A DNA stretch of 34,324 bases from Aliihoeflea sp. 2WW (GCF_000497755.1 NZ_AYOD01000050.1:1-34324), one strand, 5' to 3'. Positions 22,911 to 30,336 are shown, numbered from the stretch's first letter. A program made the numbers and translations. The notes: generated by a model from the sequence alone, not told the origin.

Positions 22911-23263
22911 TGCATGATGCTCCCGGTGGCGGTTTCGTCGATCAGCCCGTCGCCGGCGATCAGGTCCTCGATCGCGAGCGGACGGCGGGGCAGGTCCGAA
23001 ATGGTGGCGAACTGATAGGGCTGGACCGGATGAAGCTGGAGTTCCTCGGTGAAGGTTTCCTTCAGCCGCTGCAGCCGCGAGGGCTGATTCAGGAGACTCC
23101 AGTCGGCGTTGAGCACGTCGATGGAATCCTTTTCGAAGGCGATCTGGCTTTGCAGCCGTCGCACTTCGGCGAGCTGGTTTTCCGCGTCGTGCTTGGTCTT
23201 GTAGGTAAAGGCTGCAGCCGAAACCATGACCACGATGAGAACGATGTCGGTGGTGCGGAACAT
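22907..23263 (-). CDS. ftsL: Cell division protein FtsL
   Basis: Small bitopic divisome protein of the FtsQLB complex. The start MFRTTDIVLIVVMVSA at 23263 gives 118 residues: a membrane segment (about 6-20), a leucine-zipper-like coiled coil (about 26-56) and a short periplasmic tail. GGAG lies 9 bases before this ATG. The frame is open further upstream, but that part lies inside rsmH and is not FtsL-like. Identification rests on this architecture plus the fixed position between rsmH and ftsI, since FtsL sequences diverge strongly. Confidence 0.92.
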   Translation of the reverse strand: MFRTTDIVLIVVMVSAAAFTYKTKHDAENQLAEVRRLQSQIAFEKDSIDVLNADWSLLNQPSRLQRLKETFTEELQLHPVQPYQFATISDLPRRPLAIEDLIAGDGLIDETATGSIMQ

Positions 23264-23264
23264 G

Positions 23265-24284
23265 TCAGTGCGTCTCCTCGGCGTCGCCGATGGCGGGCAG
23301 TTTGGGCAGTCCGAAAATCGAGAAATCGGCGGTTCGCGGCGCCGTTTCCGTGCGCGTCGCGGCACGAAGCTTGGCCGAGCGCGCCCGCGGATTGGCCTCG
23401 GCCTCCGCCTCGCCGGTGGCGATGGCCTTGGCCGCGTCGGTGAAGGTCGGCGCGATGAAATGCGCTTCAGGCAGGTGCCGCGAACCCGACGCCTTGCCGG
23501 CGCGATCGGCGATGAACCGCTTGACGATACGGTCTTCCAGCGAATGGAAAGTCACGACGACGAGCCGCCCGCCGGGCTTCAGCGCCCGCTCGGCGGCGAA
23601 GAGCGCCCGCGCGAGCTCGCCGAGCTCGTCATTCACGTGGATGCGCAGTGCCTGGAAGACGCGCGTCGCCGGATGGATCTTGTCCTTCGGCCCACGCCCG
23701 ACCAGCGTCTGGATCGCGTCGGCGAGTTCAGCGGTGCGCGAGAAGGGCCGGCGCGCGCGCTTGTCCTCGATCATGCGGGCGATGCGCCCGGCCTGGCGCT
23801 CCTCGCCGAGGAAGCCGAAGACGCGAGCGAGGTCGCCGAGCTTGTAGCTGTTGACGACGTCCGCCGCGCTCGCGCCATTGCCGGACATGCGCATGTCGAG
23901 CGGGCCGTCATGGCGGAAGGAAAAGCCGCGCTCGGCCTCGTCGATCTGCATGGAGGAGACGCCGATGTCGAGCACGACGCCGTCGACGGTGCCCTCGACA
24001 TACTGGTCGAGTGCCGAGAACGGGCCCTCGACGAGCCGAAGGCGGCCGGAAATTTCCGCCTCCATGACGCGGCCGGCCGCGATCGCTGTCGGGTCGCGGT
24101 CGATGGCGACGACGTTGGCGCCGGCTTCGAGGATGGCGCGGGTGTAGCCGCCGGCGCCGAACGTGCCGTCGATGATCGTCTGGCCGGCCTCGATGCGCAG
24201 CGCGTCCAGCACTTCGGCCAGGAGGACCGGAATGTGACGGGCCGGTCCGCCACCGGCACCCTCGTCGCCGGGGCCCGCCATCAT
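23265..24284 (-). CDS. rsmH: 16S rRNA (cytosine-1402-N4)-methyltransferase RsmH (MraW)
   Basis: SAM-dependent enzyme that methylates N4 of C1402 in the decoding centre of 16S rRNA. From [11 protein letters not shown] the protein has 339 residues. It has the conserved N-terminal [13 protein letters not shown] (17-29), the SAM-binding motif [10 protein letters not shown] (39-48), acidic motif AIDRDP (60-65), [11 protein letters not shown] (105-115) and the late [15 protein letters not shown] motif. GGAG lies 7 bases before the ATG, and the ATG overlaps the mraZ stop as ATGA. The frame extends upstream into mraZ without family similarity, so this start is preferred. Confidence 0.97.
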   Translation of the reverse strand: MMAGPGDEGAGGGPARHIPVLLAEVLDALRIEAGQTIIDGTFGAGGYTRAILEAGANVVAIDRDPTAIAAGRVMEAEISGRLRLVEGPFSALDQYVEGTVDGVVLDIGVSSMQIDEAERGFSFRHDGPLDMRMSGNGASAADVVNSYKLGDLARVFGFLGEERQAGRIARMIEDKRARRPFSRTAELADAIQTLVGRGPKDKIHPATRVFQALRIHVNDELGELARALFAAERALKPGGRLVVVTFHSLEDRIVKRFIADRAGKASGSRHLPEAHFIAPTFTDAAKAIATGEAEAEANPRARSAKLRAATRTETAPRTADFSIFGLPKLPAIGDAEETH

Positions 24285-24745
24285 TCCGATTCTCCGTTCC
24301 GATTGGCTGCTGCGGCCTGCCTGAGTTTCAGCAGACGCGCCCGCACGGCCTCGCCATGCGCCTTCAGCCGTGACGGCTCCCACATCTGGAAAAAGGTGCC
24401 CCGGCCGACAAAGGCAACTTCCGCCTCGATGCCGGTATATTCGCGCAGGAAATCCGTGACCGTGATCCGCCCGTCCTGGTCGAGCTTCAGGAAGGCTCCA
24501 TCCCCGTGACAGAAGAAGGACATGTCGTCCGCCGTCTGGAGAAACGGGTCCTCCAGCGCGATCCGCTCCTCGTAGCGGTCGAGAAGGTCGAGCCCACCGA
24601 CATCCAGCGCCGGCACGTCCAGCGCCCGCAGGGCGTAGAGATCGCCATAGCCGCGCTTCTGCACGACGGAGCGGAAATGTGCCGGGACCGACACCCGGCC
24701 CTTCGAATCGATTCGGTTGATCGCACTGGAAAGAAAACGGTCCAT
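24281..24745 (-). CDS. mraZ: Transcriptional regulator MraZ
   Basis: First gene of the dcw cluster. MraZ is a ring-forming DNA-binding protein with two AbrB/SpoVT-type swapped-hairpin domains that represses its own promoter in E. coli. The 154-residue protein begins [21 protein letters not shown], the first AbrB-like domain; the second lies around residues 85-130 ([22 protein letters not shown]). The upstream region has TGGGN-like repeats at 10-bp period over a promoter, matching the known MraZ operator type. No strong ribosome binding site precedes the ATG. Its stop overlaps the rsmH start. Confidence 0.97.
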   Translation of the reverse strand: MDRFLSSAINRIDSKGRVSVPAHFRSVVQKRGYGDLYALRALDVPALDVGGLDLLDRYEERIALEDPFLQTADDMSFFCHGDGAFLKLDQDGRITVTDFLREYTGIEAEVAFVGRGTFFQMWEPSRLKAHGEAVRARLLKLRQAAAANRNGESE

Positions 24746-24849
24746 CAGCCGGCTCGCCGAAAAGCGGCGCGCTCATATCGCGCTCGATGGCCCAATTCGC
24801 AGTCTCCCCTGTCGCCCCCGTCCGCGCGTCGAATGCCAGGAAACGAGCG

Positions 24850-24876
24850 CAGGTCCGGGCGAATGCGGCGGACCTG
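24850..24876 (-). promoter_or_regulatory. Hairpin in the mraZ leader
   Basis: CAGGTCCG (24850-24857) and CGGACCTG (24869-24876) are perfect 8-bp inverted arms around an 11-base loop, inside the roughly 170-nt untranslated leader predicted for mraZ. No clear T-run follows on the minus strand, so a plain terminator is unlikely. A processing or attenuation structure is possible. Confidence 0.4.
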
Positions 24877-24921
24877 GAGAACGCTCGAACTGGGACTGAA
24901 ACGACCGCTGGATTGGCTTTC

Positions 24922-24955
24922 AGGGATATCATGGGCTGTTATGGGCGTCAACGGG
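24922..24955. promoter_or_regulatory. Putative MraZ operator (TGGGN-like direct repeats)
   Basis: On the plus strand, AGGGA (24922), TGGGC (24932), TGGGC (24942) and CGGGA (24952) begin at exactly 10-bp steps. MraZ is known to bind TGGGN repeats separated by 5 bases. Two units match fully and two are one base off. The array covers the spacer, the -10 and part of the -35 of the mraZ promoter, so bound MraZ would block transcription of the dcw genes. Confidence 0.6.
24923..24951 (-). promoter_or_regulatory. Predicted mraZ (dcw) promoter
   Basis: On the minus strand TTGACG (24946-24951) is followed after exactly 17 bases by TATCCC (24923-24928). The -35 matches the sigma-70 type consensus in five of six positions; the -10 is weak but of a kind tolerated in alphaproteobacteria. 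Transcription would start near 24916, leaving a leader of about 170 nt before mraZ. Confidence 0.5.
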
Positions 24956-25023
24956 ATGAGGTCTTTCACGAGCGCCCGAAGCCGTCTGTTTCGAGGGGAT
25001 TCGGGCCAATCTCGTTTATGCTC

Positions 25024-25037
25024 CATTAAGCCTAATG
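25024..25037. promoter_or_regulatory. Small palindrome in the divergent mraZ / PLP-enzyme region
   Basis: CATTA-AGCC-TAATG is a perfect inverted repeat in an AT-richer patch of an otherwise GC-rich 390-bp intergenic region, about 100 bp before the PLP-enzyme gene. It could be an operator, but its regulator is unknown. Two GANTC sites (24998-25002 and 25081-25085) flank it. Confidence 0.25.
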
Positions 25038-25135
25038 AAACGTTTACCGCGCGACGACGCGCACCCTTTGCGAGCCTTGCGAATCCGCGCCGGCGGCTCT
25101 AGCGTCCCGGCCTTGCCTGAAGCCAAGGACCGATG

Positions 25136-26251
25136 ATGACCGACGACATTTCGCACCGCGCCGCCGCCCTCTCCCATCTTCGCCGCGGCAAGCTCGAAAA
25201 GGGCGATCCGGTCGCGCTGCCGCTGACGATGGCGTCGATGTTCCACCTGCCCGGCGCACCGGCGGGGTTCGCGCAGTATGGGCGATTTTCGAACGACACC
25301 TGGGAAGCGGTAGAGGAACTGCTCGGCCATCTGGAGGACGCGCCTGCGCTGGGCTTTCCTTCCGGCATGGCGGCCATCGCGGCAGCCTTCTTCGCGACGC
25401 TGAAGGCGGGCGACAAGATCCTGCTGCCGTCCGACGGATACTACACGACGCGCGTCTTGACCGAGCGCTTCCTGACGCGCCTCGGGGTGACCTACGAGAC
25501 GCGCCCGACGGCGACGTTCCTCGATGGCGGCTTCGACGGGTTCAGGCTAGTGTTCCTGGAGACGCCGGCCAATCCGGGCCTCGATCTTTGCGACATCAAG
25601 GCCGTCGCGGACGCAGCCCACAAAGCCGGCGCGATCGTCGTCGCCGACAACACGACCATGACACCGCTCGGCCAGCGCCCGCTCGATTTCGGCGTCGACA
25701 TCGTCGTCGCCTCCGACACCAAAGCGCCGAACGGGCATTCGGACGTGCTGTTCGGCCATGTGGCGAGCCGCAACCCGGAAATCATGCAGGCCGTCTCGGA
25801 CTGGCGAAAGCTTGCCGGCGGCATCCCCGGTCCGTTCGAGGCCTGGCAGGTCCATCGCGGGCTGGAGACGCTCGACGTGCGGTTCCAGCGCATGTGCGAC
25901 ACGGCCGAATTCCTGGCGGAAAAGCTGCACGGGCGCGATGACGTGAAAGCGCTACGCTTTCCTGGCCTTAGCCGCGATCCCTCGCACAATCTCGCACGCG
26001 CGCAGATGTTGCGCTTCGGCTTCCTGATCGGGCTGACGCTCGAAAGCGAGGCGAAGGCGGAAGGCTTCATCGACGGCTGCGCGCTGCTCCAGCCCGCGAC
26101 CTCCTTCGGCGGCGTCCATTCCTCGGCCGAGCGGCGCGCGCGCTGGGGCGACGCGGTCGATCCGGGCTTCATCCGCCTGTCGGTCGGTTGCGAGCCGGCG
26201 GGCGAGCTCTGGCGCGCGATCGAGGCTTCGCTCGACGCGCAGCGAGGCTGA
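25136..26251 (+). CDS. Cys/Met-metabolism PLP-dependent enzyme (cystathionine gamma-synthase/lyase family)
   Basis: Fold-type I PLP enzyme related to cystathionine gamma-synthase and beta/gamma-lyases. The 371-residue protein has the N-terminal tetramer-loop tyrosine/arginine (QYGRF, 47-51), FPSGMAA (74-80), the PLP-stacking tyrosine region SDGYYTTR (99-106), Asp171 (VADNT) for the pyridine nitrogen, the PLP lysine Lys196 in SDTKAPNGHSD, and a C-terminal arginine in FIRLSVGCEP for the substrate carboxylate. The usual aromatic residue after the lysine is absent, so it belongs to a divergent subgroup and the exact reaction is open. I chose the second of two adjacent ATGs because AAGGA then has a 6-base spacing. 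It is divergent from mraZ. Confidence 0.9.
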   Translation: MTDDISHRAAALSHLRRGKLEKGDPVALPLTMASMFHLPGAPAGFAQYGRFSNDTWEAVEELLGHLEDAPALGFPSGMAAIAAAFFATLKAGDKILLPSDGYYTTRVLTERFLTRLGVTYETRPTATFLDGGFDGFRLVFLETPANPGLDLCDIKAVADAAHKAGAIVVADNTTMTPLGQRPLDFGVDIVVASDTKAPNGHSDVLFGHVASRNPEIMQAVSDWRKLAGGIPGPFEAWQVHRGLETLDVRFQRMCDTAEFLAEKLHGRDDVKALRFPGLSRDPSHNLARAQMLRFGFLIGLTLESEAKAEGFIDGCALLQPATSFGGVHSSAERRARWGDAVDPGFIRLSVGCEPAGELWRAIEASLDAQRG

Positions 26252-26292
26252 TTCGGCTTCGCAAGCAATGCCCGCAAGCCATTGATGGAAAA

Positions 26293-26690
26293 AGTGTCAG
26301 TCGGCCTGTAAGCCGGGTTCTGTATGGCCTCGACACCCGAGGGCGCCGAAACGTGGCGGCCATTCTTCTGGGACGCGTCTTGCGACGCGCCTCAAGCAAC
26401 CAACCCGGACGGCCGGGCCGGAAATGCCCTGAGGGTTGCCCCTCGCGCCGTCCCTATTCGGTTTTGCTCCCGGTGGGGTTTGCCATGCCGCTCCCGTTGC
26501 CGGCAGCGCGGTGGGCTCTTACCCCACCCTTTCACCCTTGCCGAACCCCGAAGGGCGCGGCGGTCTGCTCTCTGTTGCACTTTCCCTGGGGTCGCCCCCG
26601 CCGGCTGTTAGCCGGCACCGTTCTTCCGTGGAGCCCGGACTTTCCTCCCCGCAAGGCAAGCCTCGCAAAGCGGCCGCCCGGCCGACTGAC
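26293..26690 (-). ncRNA. rnpB: RNase P RNA (rnpB), A type
   Basis: Catalytic RNA that removes 5' leaders from pre-tRNAs. On the minus strand the hallmark GAGGAAAGTCCGGGCTCC of conserved region I lies near 26630-26648, AGTGCAACAGAGAGCAG near 26570, and the 3' element ACAGAACCCGGCTTAC near 26308-26323. The ends form an 11-bp P1 helix: GTCAGTCGGCC at 26690-26680 pairs with GGCCGACTGAC at 26306-26296. A TTTTT run at about 26290-26294 ends the RNA. Its length of about 400 nt is normal for alphaproteobacteria. A promoter lies directly upstream. Confidence 0.96.
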
Positions 26691-26696
26691 CGGGCG

Positions 26697-26725
26697 TATA
26701 AAGGATGGCGGCGCTGAAAATTCAA
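26697..26725 (-). promoter_or_regulatory. rnpB promoter
   Basis: On the minus strand TTGAAT (26720-26725) and TTTATA (26697-26702) are separated by exactly 17 bases. The predicted start 7 bases downstream is the G at 26690, which is the first base of the P1 helix of RNase P RNA. That agreement supports both calls. Confidence 0.65.
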
Positions 26726-26733
26726 CCGAATTC

Positions 26734-26761
26734 GGCGCCTGTCCCTAGGTGATCAGGCGCC
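26734..26761 (-). terminator. Hairpin at the end of the lytic transglycosylase gene
   Basis: GGCGCCTG (26734-26741) and CAGGCGCC (26754-26761) are perfect inverted arms around a 12-base loop. The arm at 26754-26761 covers the last codons and part of the stop of the gene at 26753-27355. No T-run follows, so termination is only likely. It would insulate the rnpB promoter located just downstream. Confidence 0.4.
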
Positions 26762-27355
26762 CGCCATGATCCGCTGGACCTTGGCGCAGTAATTCGCCGA
26801 GATTGGGTTCATGCGCTTGGCGCCGTGGCCGGCATTGTATTTGAGGATCGTCCCGCAGGTCGTGCCGTCGCCGACCGACTGCGCCTTGGCGAGATATTTC
26901 ATGCCGAAGCGGATGTTCGTCTCGGGATCGTAGAGCCCCTTGGCGCTGCCCGAATAGCCCATCATCCGCGCCGTCGCCGGTTTGATCTGCATCAGCCCGA
27001 CCTCGCCCGCACGGCCGGTTACATTCGGCCGGTAGTTGCTCTCGACGCGGATCACAGCATGGGCAAGCGCCGGCGGAACGCCGTTCTCGGATGCGTATTT
27101 TGCGACGATGCTGGCGAACTTGGCGTCGGTGATCGCGGCGGCCTTGGCTTTTCCGCCTTCGGTCGCCTCGGTGGCGGCAATGGAACCCGTGGTCTGGGGA
27201 TCGACGCCCGGCAGGCCGTTTTCAGGCGTCTGGCCGGTCTGGGCAAGGCCCGCATGGGCCTTCATGGCGTGCAGGTCGGTTTCGGCAACCGAATAATTGG
27301 CAAAGGAGGTCATTCCGGCGGCAAGAGCCACCGCCGCAAGGGTCAGCTTCGTCAT
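26753..27355 (-). CDS. Periplasmic lytic transglycosylase (SLT family)
   Basis: Cleaves the MurNAc-GlcNAc bond of peptidoglycan with formation of 1,6-anhydro-MurNAc. The start MTKLTLAAVALAAGMTS at 27355 has AGGAA just upstream and begins a Sec signal peptide (cleavage near residue 24). A low-complexity linker is followed by the SLT domain (about 77-195), with catalytic Glu105 in RVESNYRP, GEVGLMQI (118-125) and YNAG (173-176). Cys167 and Cys190 may form a disulfide. At 200 residues it is a minimal single-domain enzyme. It lies in a series with an amidase gene on the same strand, though 162 bp separate them. Confidence 0.93.
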   Translation of the reverse strand: MTKLTLAAVALAAGMTSFANYSVAETDLHAMKAHAGLAQTGQTPENGLPGVDPQTTGSIAATEATEGGKAKAAAITDAKFASIVAKYASENGVPPALAHAVIRVESNYRPNVTGRAGEVGLMQIKPATARMMGYSGSAKGLYDPETNIRFGMKYLAKAQSVGDGTTCGTILKYNAGHGAKRMNPISANYCAKVQRIMAGA

Positions 27356-27517
27356 GAGTTCCTGTGTGATGTCAGCGCCGTGCCGCGTGCACGACTGGTG
27401 GTCGGGTGGGGCCGGCGAATGCCGCCCCGGCGTCTGCATGGATGCGCAATTGCGGGCCGAACCCGCCGCAAAGATGACCCGGCGAATCACAAACCGTTTC
27501 AGGACGTCATGAAGAAG

Positions 27518-28288
27518 TCAGCGCGACGCGAGACCCGCCGGCAGCGCGGAGAGAAGGCGATGCAGCGTTTCGATCGTCGAGCGGTCGGCGACGCCGTCGA
27601 CGCGGACCTGCCGGAAATGGCGCTGGAAAGCCTCGACGACGCGCTTGGTCTGGTCGTCGAAGACTGCGTTGATCTCGGCGTCGTAGCCGTAGAGCGCCAG
27701 CATGGATTGCAGCGCCTCGACCGGCTCGCCCCTGTCGCCGGCGGCAAGGAACCTGCCGCCCTGAACGCTCGATGGAGCAACGTAATGACCGACCCCTTCG
27801 GCGGCCAGTTCTTCCCACGGAAAACGTTCGCCCGGATCGACCTTGCGGCCGGGCGCGACGTCGGAATGTGCGAGCACCCGTTCCGCCGTGATCGCGTGCC
27901 GGTCGACGACGTCACGACAGAGCGCGATGACGGCTTCGATCTGCACGTCGGGAAAAGCCGGCAGTCCGCCATCATGGCCCGGATTGACGATCTCGATCCC
28001 GATCGAGCAGGAATTCATGTCGCGGCAGCCGCGCCAGAAGGACTGACCGGCGTGCCAGGCGCGATCGGTCTCGCGCACCATCTGCACGACGCGCCCGTCC
28101 TCATGCACGATGTAATGCGATGAAACGGAACTCGCCGTATCGCACAACCACGCTTCCGCCCCCTCGCCGCTCGGCATTCCCGTATAGTGCAGGATCAGGC
28201 TGTCGACCGGAACGCCGTCGCGGCGCGGCCCGAAATTGGGCGACACGCGGGGCTCGGCCAGGGCGTAGTCGACGACGAAGCCCGTCAT
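27518..28288 (-). CDS. N-acetylmuramoyl-L-alanine amidase (Amidase_2) with peptidoglycan-binding domain
   Basis: Zinc amidase that cuts the bond between MurNAc and the stem peptide (AmiD/AmpD type). In the 256-residue protein His34 (LILHYTG), His141 (LAHSDVAPGRK) and Asp151 fit the zinc ligands of the T7-lysozyme-like fold. A PG_binding_1 domain follows (about 183-247, with RGEPVEALQSMLALYGY). No signal peptide is visible, so a cytoplasmic AmpD-like recycling role or non-classical export are both possible. Its ATG overlaps the stop of the upstream J-domain gene as ATGA. Confidence 0.95.
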   Translation of the reverse strand: MTGFVVDYALAEPRVSPNFGPRRDGVPVDSLILHYTGMPSGEGAEAWLCDTASSVSSHYIVHEDGRVVQMVRETDRAWHAGQSFWRGCRDMNSCSIGIEIVNPGHDGGLPAFPDVQIEAVIALCRDVVDRHAITAERVLAHSDVAPGRKVDPGERFPWEELAAEGVGHYVAPSSVQGGRFLAAGDRGEPVEALQSMLALYGYDAEINAVFDDQTKRVVEAFQRHFRQVRVDGVADRSTIETLHRLLSALPAGLASR

Positions 28289-28995
28289 GCGTGCATCCGC
28301 TGGCGCTCGATCATTTCGAAAGCGGCATTGATGGCGGCCAGCCGCGTGGTGGCGATCGCCACGAACTCTTCCGGCACGCCGCGGCCGATCAGGCGATCGG
28401 GATGGTTTTCCGCGACGAGCTTGCGATAGGCGCGGCGAACCTCGTCGAAGGGCAGATCCGCGGGCAGTCCCAGGACGAGGTAGGGGTCGCTGTCGGCGCC
28501 GAACGTATGCCGCGCCAGGATGCGCTCGAAATGCGCGCTGTCGATTTCGAAGATATCCGCCACGTCGCCGAGGAACGAAAGTTCCCGCTCGTGGATGTAG
28601 CCGTCCGCCTTGGCGATGTGGAACAGCCCATCGAGGATGTCTTCCAGCATGGCGCAATTGGGATGCCCGGAACCGCACAACGCAGCCATCTGCCGCGCAT
28701 AGGCGTCGAAGCCGGCGACGTCCTGCTTGGCGAGATCGTAAAGCCGCGCGACATTGCGCGCCTCCTCATCCGGAATCTCGAAGATTTCCTGGAACGCGTT
28801 GACTTCGCGCGCACTGACGATGCCGTCGGCCTTGGCCATCTTGGCCGAAAGCGCGATCATCGCGATGGAAAACGCGACGCGGCGGCGAAGTTCGGGATCG
28901 GTTGCGAAAATCGAGCGGATGGTGTCGGCAAGCGAGGTGAGCGCGTTCGACGAAACGCGCGACACAAAATCTCCGAGGCGGAACCAGATCGACAT
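28285..28995 (-). CDS. TerB-like / DnaJ-domain protein (DjlA-like)
   Basis: A 236-residue protein with an N-terminal helical TerB-like domain (about 35-165, two acidic helix pairs MAKADGIVSAREVNAF and AKADGYIHERELSFL) and a C-terminal J domain (about 170-236) with the HPD motif at 198-200, which stimulates Hsp70 ATPase. E. coli DjlA has the same pairing but begins with a membrane anchor, which is not obvious here. The start at 28995 (MSIWFRLGDFVSR) is chosen because residues encoded upstream come from repeat and terminator sequence. It is translationally coupled to the amidase gene. The link to wall turnover is inferred from this context only. Confidence 0.9.
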   Translation of the reverse strand: MSIWFRLGDFVSRVSSNALTSLADTIRSIFATDPELRRRVAFSIAMIALSAKMAKADGIVSAREVNAFQEIFEIPDEEARNVARLYDLAKQDVAGFDAYARQMAALCGSGHPNCAMLEDILDGLFHIAKADGYIHERELSFLGDVADIFEIDSAHFERILARHTFGADSDPYLVLGLPADLPFDEVRRAYRKLVAENHPDRLIGRGVPEEFVAIATTRLAAINAAFEMIERQRMHA

Positions 28996-29070
28996 CGATT
29001 CCGGTTTTACGAAGTATGGAGCGCCTTGGCGACCCCAGATTGCAGAGAGCGCCCCGCGGCCAAACGGCAC

Positions 29071-29094
29071 AAAAAGGGCCGGCAAAAGCCGACC
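29071..29094 (-). terminator. Tandem terminator, distal copy
   Basis: On the minus strand GGTCGGC-TTTT-GCCGGCC forms a 7-bp stem (one G-T pair), followed by C and TTTTT. It is the third of three similar hairpins downstream of the small lipoprotein gene. Confidence 0.65.
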
Positions 29095-29112
29095 GCGAAT
29101 TCTAGATAGAGC

Positions 29113-29136
29113 AAAAGGGGCCGGCGAAACCGACCC
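29113..29136 (-). terminator. Tandem terminator, middle copy
   Basis: On the minus strand GGGTCGG-TTTC-GCCGGCCC forms a GC-rich stem followed by CTTTT. It is very similar to its two neighbours, with a repeat period of about 42 bp. Confidence 0.65.
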
Positions 29137-29150
29137 GTCGGGTTCTGCAT

Positions 29151-29182
29151 AAAGAAAGGGGGCCGGCGAAGCCGACCCCCTT
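29151..29182 (-). terminator. Tandem terminator, proximal copy
   Basis: On the minus strand GGGGGTCGGC-TTC-GCCGGCCCCC makes the strongest stem of the three, followed by TTTCTTT. It lies 22 bp past the stop of the lipoprotein gene and is the natural terminator for it. Confidence 0.75.
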
Positions 29183-29203
29183 GGGATAGTCCGATGAGGC
29201 TGC

Positions 29204-29392
29204 TTATTCAGCCGGGGCCGGAGCCATGCCATCCGTAGCGGGCGGCGTGGTCGTGTCGGCCGGAGCCGCTGCCGGGTCCGTGGTCGTAACCGGGGCGCCC
29301 GTGTCGACGGCTGCCGGATCTTCGGCGTCGGTGCAGGCAGCAAGACCCATCAGGGCCAGACCGGAAACGGAAGCAAGAATGATCTTCTTCAT
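29204..29392 (-). CDS. Small Thr/Pro/Ala-rich lipoprotein, unknown function
   Basis: A 62-residue protein with a signal peptide MKKIILASVSGLALMG and lipobox LAAC, with the acylated residue Cys20. The remaining 42 residues are Asp/Thr/Pro/Ala-rich and probably disordered (DPAAVDTGAPVTTTDP). AAGGAG lies 8 bases before the ATG at 29392, a strong ribosome binding site. Three terminators in a row follow, suggesting strong expression as a single-gene unit. I do not recognise a family; it resembles the small low-complexity lipoproteins common in rhizobia. It is divergent from the oxoprolinase gene across 188 bp. Confidence 0.8.
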   Translation of the reverse strand: MKKIILASVSGLALMGLAACTDAEDPAAVDTGAPVTTTDPAAAPADTTTPPATDGMAPAPAE

Positions 29393-29583
29393 TTGGATTT
29401 CTCCTTCTCTCATTGGCGCCCGCCGTAGCAGGCGTTCGGGATAAAAATGCCTGGGAGGAGCGATCGTTTCATAACGTTGAATGACTCGGTGTTACAGCGC
29501 CTGTTAATGCACGCGCCATGACGTTGCCCGCCGCACGAAAGCCGACTACCACCAAAACCGGAACCAAGAGGGAGACGGTCATG

Positions 29584-29619
29584 CAGGGTGCGAAGTCGGG
29601 GCAGGGTGCGAAGTCGGGA
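29584..29619 (+). repeat. 18-bp tandem duplication at the oxoprolinase N-terminus
   Basis: CAGGGTGCGAAGTCGGGG (29584-29601) is repeated at 29602-29619 with only the last base changed. It encodes QGAKSG twice, directly before the conserved [15 protein letters not shown] start of the domain, so the duplication lies in a part that is not expected to be structured. Confidence 0.8.
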
Positions 29620-30330
29620 CGCTGGGATTTCTGGATCGATCGTGGCGGCACGTTCACCGACGTCATCGGCCGCGACCCCGACGGCAACCTGCACCCGCGC
29701 AAGCTCCTCTCCGAAAACCCGGAAGCCTATCGCGACGCCGCCATCCAGGGCATCCGCGACCTGATCGGCGTCGAGAAGGGCGCGCCGATCCCGGCCGGAC
29801 GCATCGGCGACATCAAGATGGGAACCACCGTCGCGACCAATGCGCTGCTCGAGCGCAAGGGCGACCGGGTGCTGCTTCTCATCACCAAGGGTTTCCGTGA
29901 TGCCCTACGCATCGCTTATCAGGCACGGCCCGACATCTTCGCCAAGGAGATCATCCTTCCTGAACAGCTCTACGAGCGCGTGGTGGAAGTCGAGGAACGC
30001 GTGCGCGCGGATGGAACCGTGGAAGCGGAACCCGATCTCGCCGCCGTTCAGGGTGAGCTGGACAAGGCCCGCGCCGATGGGTTCGACGCCGTTGCGGTCG
30101 TCTTCATGCATTCGTGGAAGTTCCCGGCGCACGAGGAAGCCGTGGCGGAATTGTGCGAAAAGGCCGGCTTCGGGCAGATTTCGGTGTCGAACCGCGTCTC
30201 GCCGCTGATGAAGCTCGTCGGACGTGGCGACACGACGGTGGTCGATGCGTATCTCTCGCCGATCCTGGCGCGGTACGTGGCGCAGGTCGCTGAGGAATTG
30301 GGTGCGACGCCCGAGAGCATGATCTCCCGA

Positions 30331-30336
30331 GGGGGG
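30331..30336 (+). other. Probable frameshift site: run of six G in the oxoprolinase gene
   Basis: Removing one G from this run joins the upstream frame directly to the downstream one and reads ...[22 protein letters not shown] without a stop. The downstream frame has a TGA at 30320-30322, so the shift must lie after that. The run sits in a small CGAGG/CCTCG hairpin, a context prone to sequencing error or slippage. Confidence 0.65.

Noticed and set aside
20088-23015. 975-codon open frame on the plus strand opposite murE and ftsI
   Set aside because: Antisense shadow caused by high GC and codon bias; its product is Arg/Asp/Gly-rich with no domain, while the minus strand holds fully motif-bearing enzymes.
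26188-26748. Open frames on both strands through 26290-26750
   Set aside because: The segment is RNase P RNA, with its conserved regions and P1 pairing; the frames are accidental.
29151-29182. The three repeats at 29071-29182 as a CRISPR-like array
   Set aside because: Units are palindromic hairpins with T-runs and spacers of under 20 bases, and there are no cas genes; they fit terminators.
29518-29580. Earlier ATG for the oxoprolinase gene
   Set aside because: No ribosome binding site and a non-conserved Thr/Lys-rich extension; the ATG at 29581 has GGGAG at good spacing.
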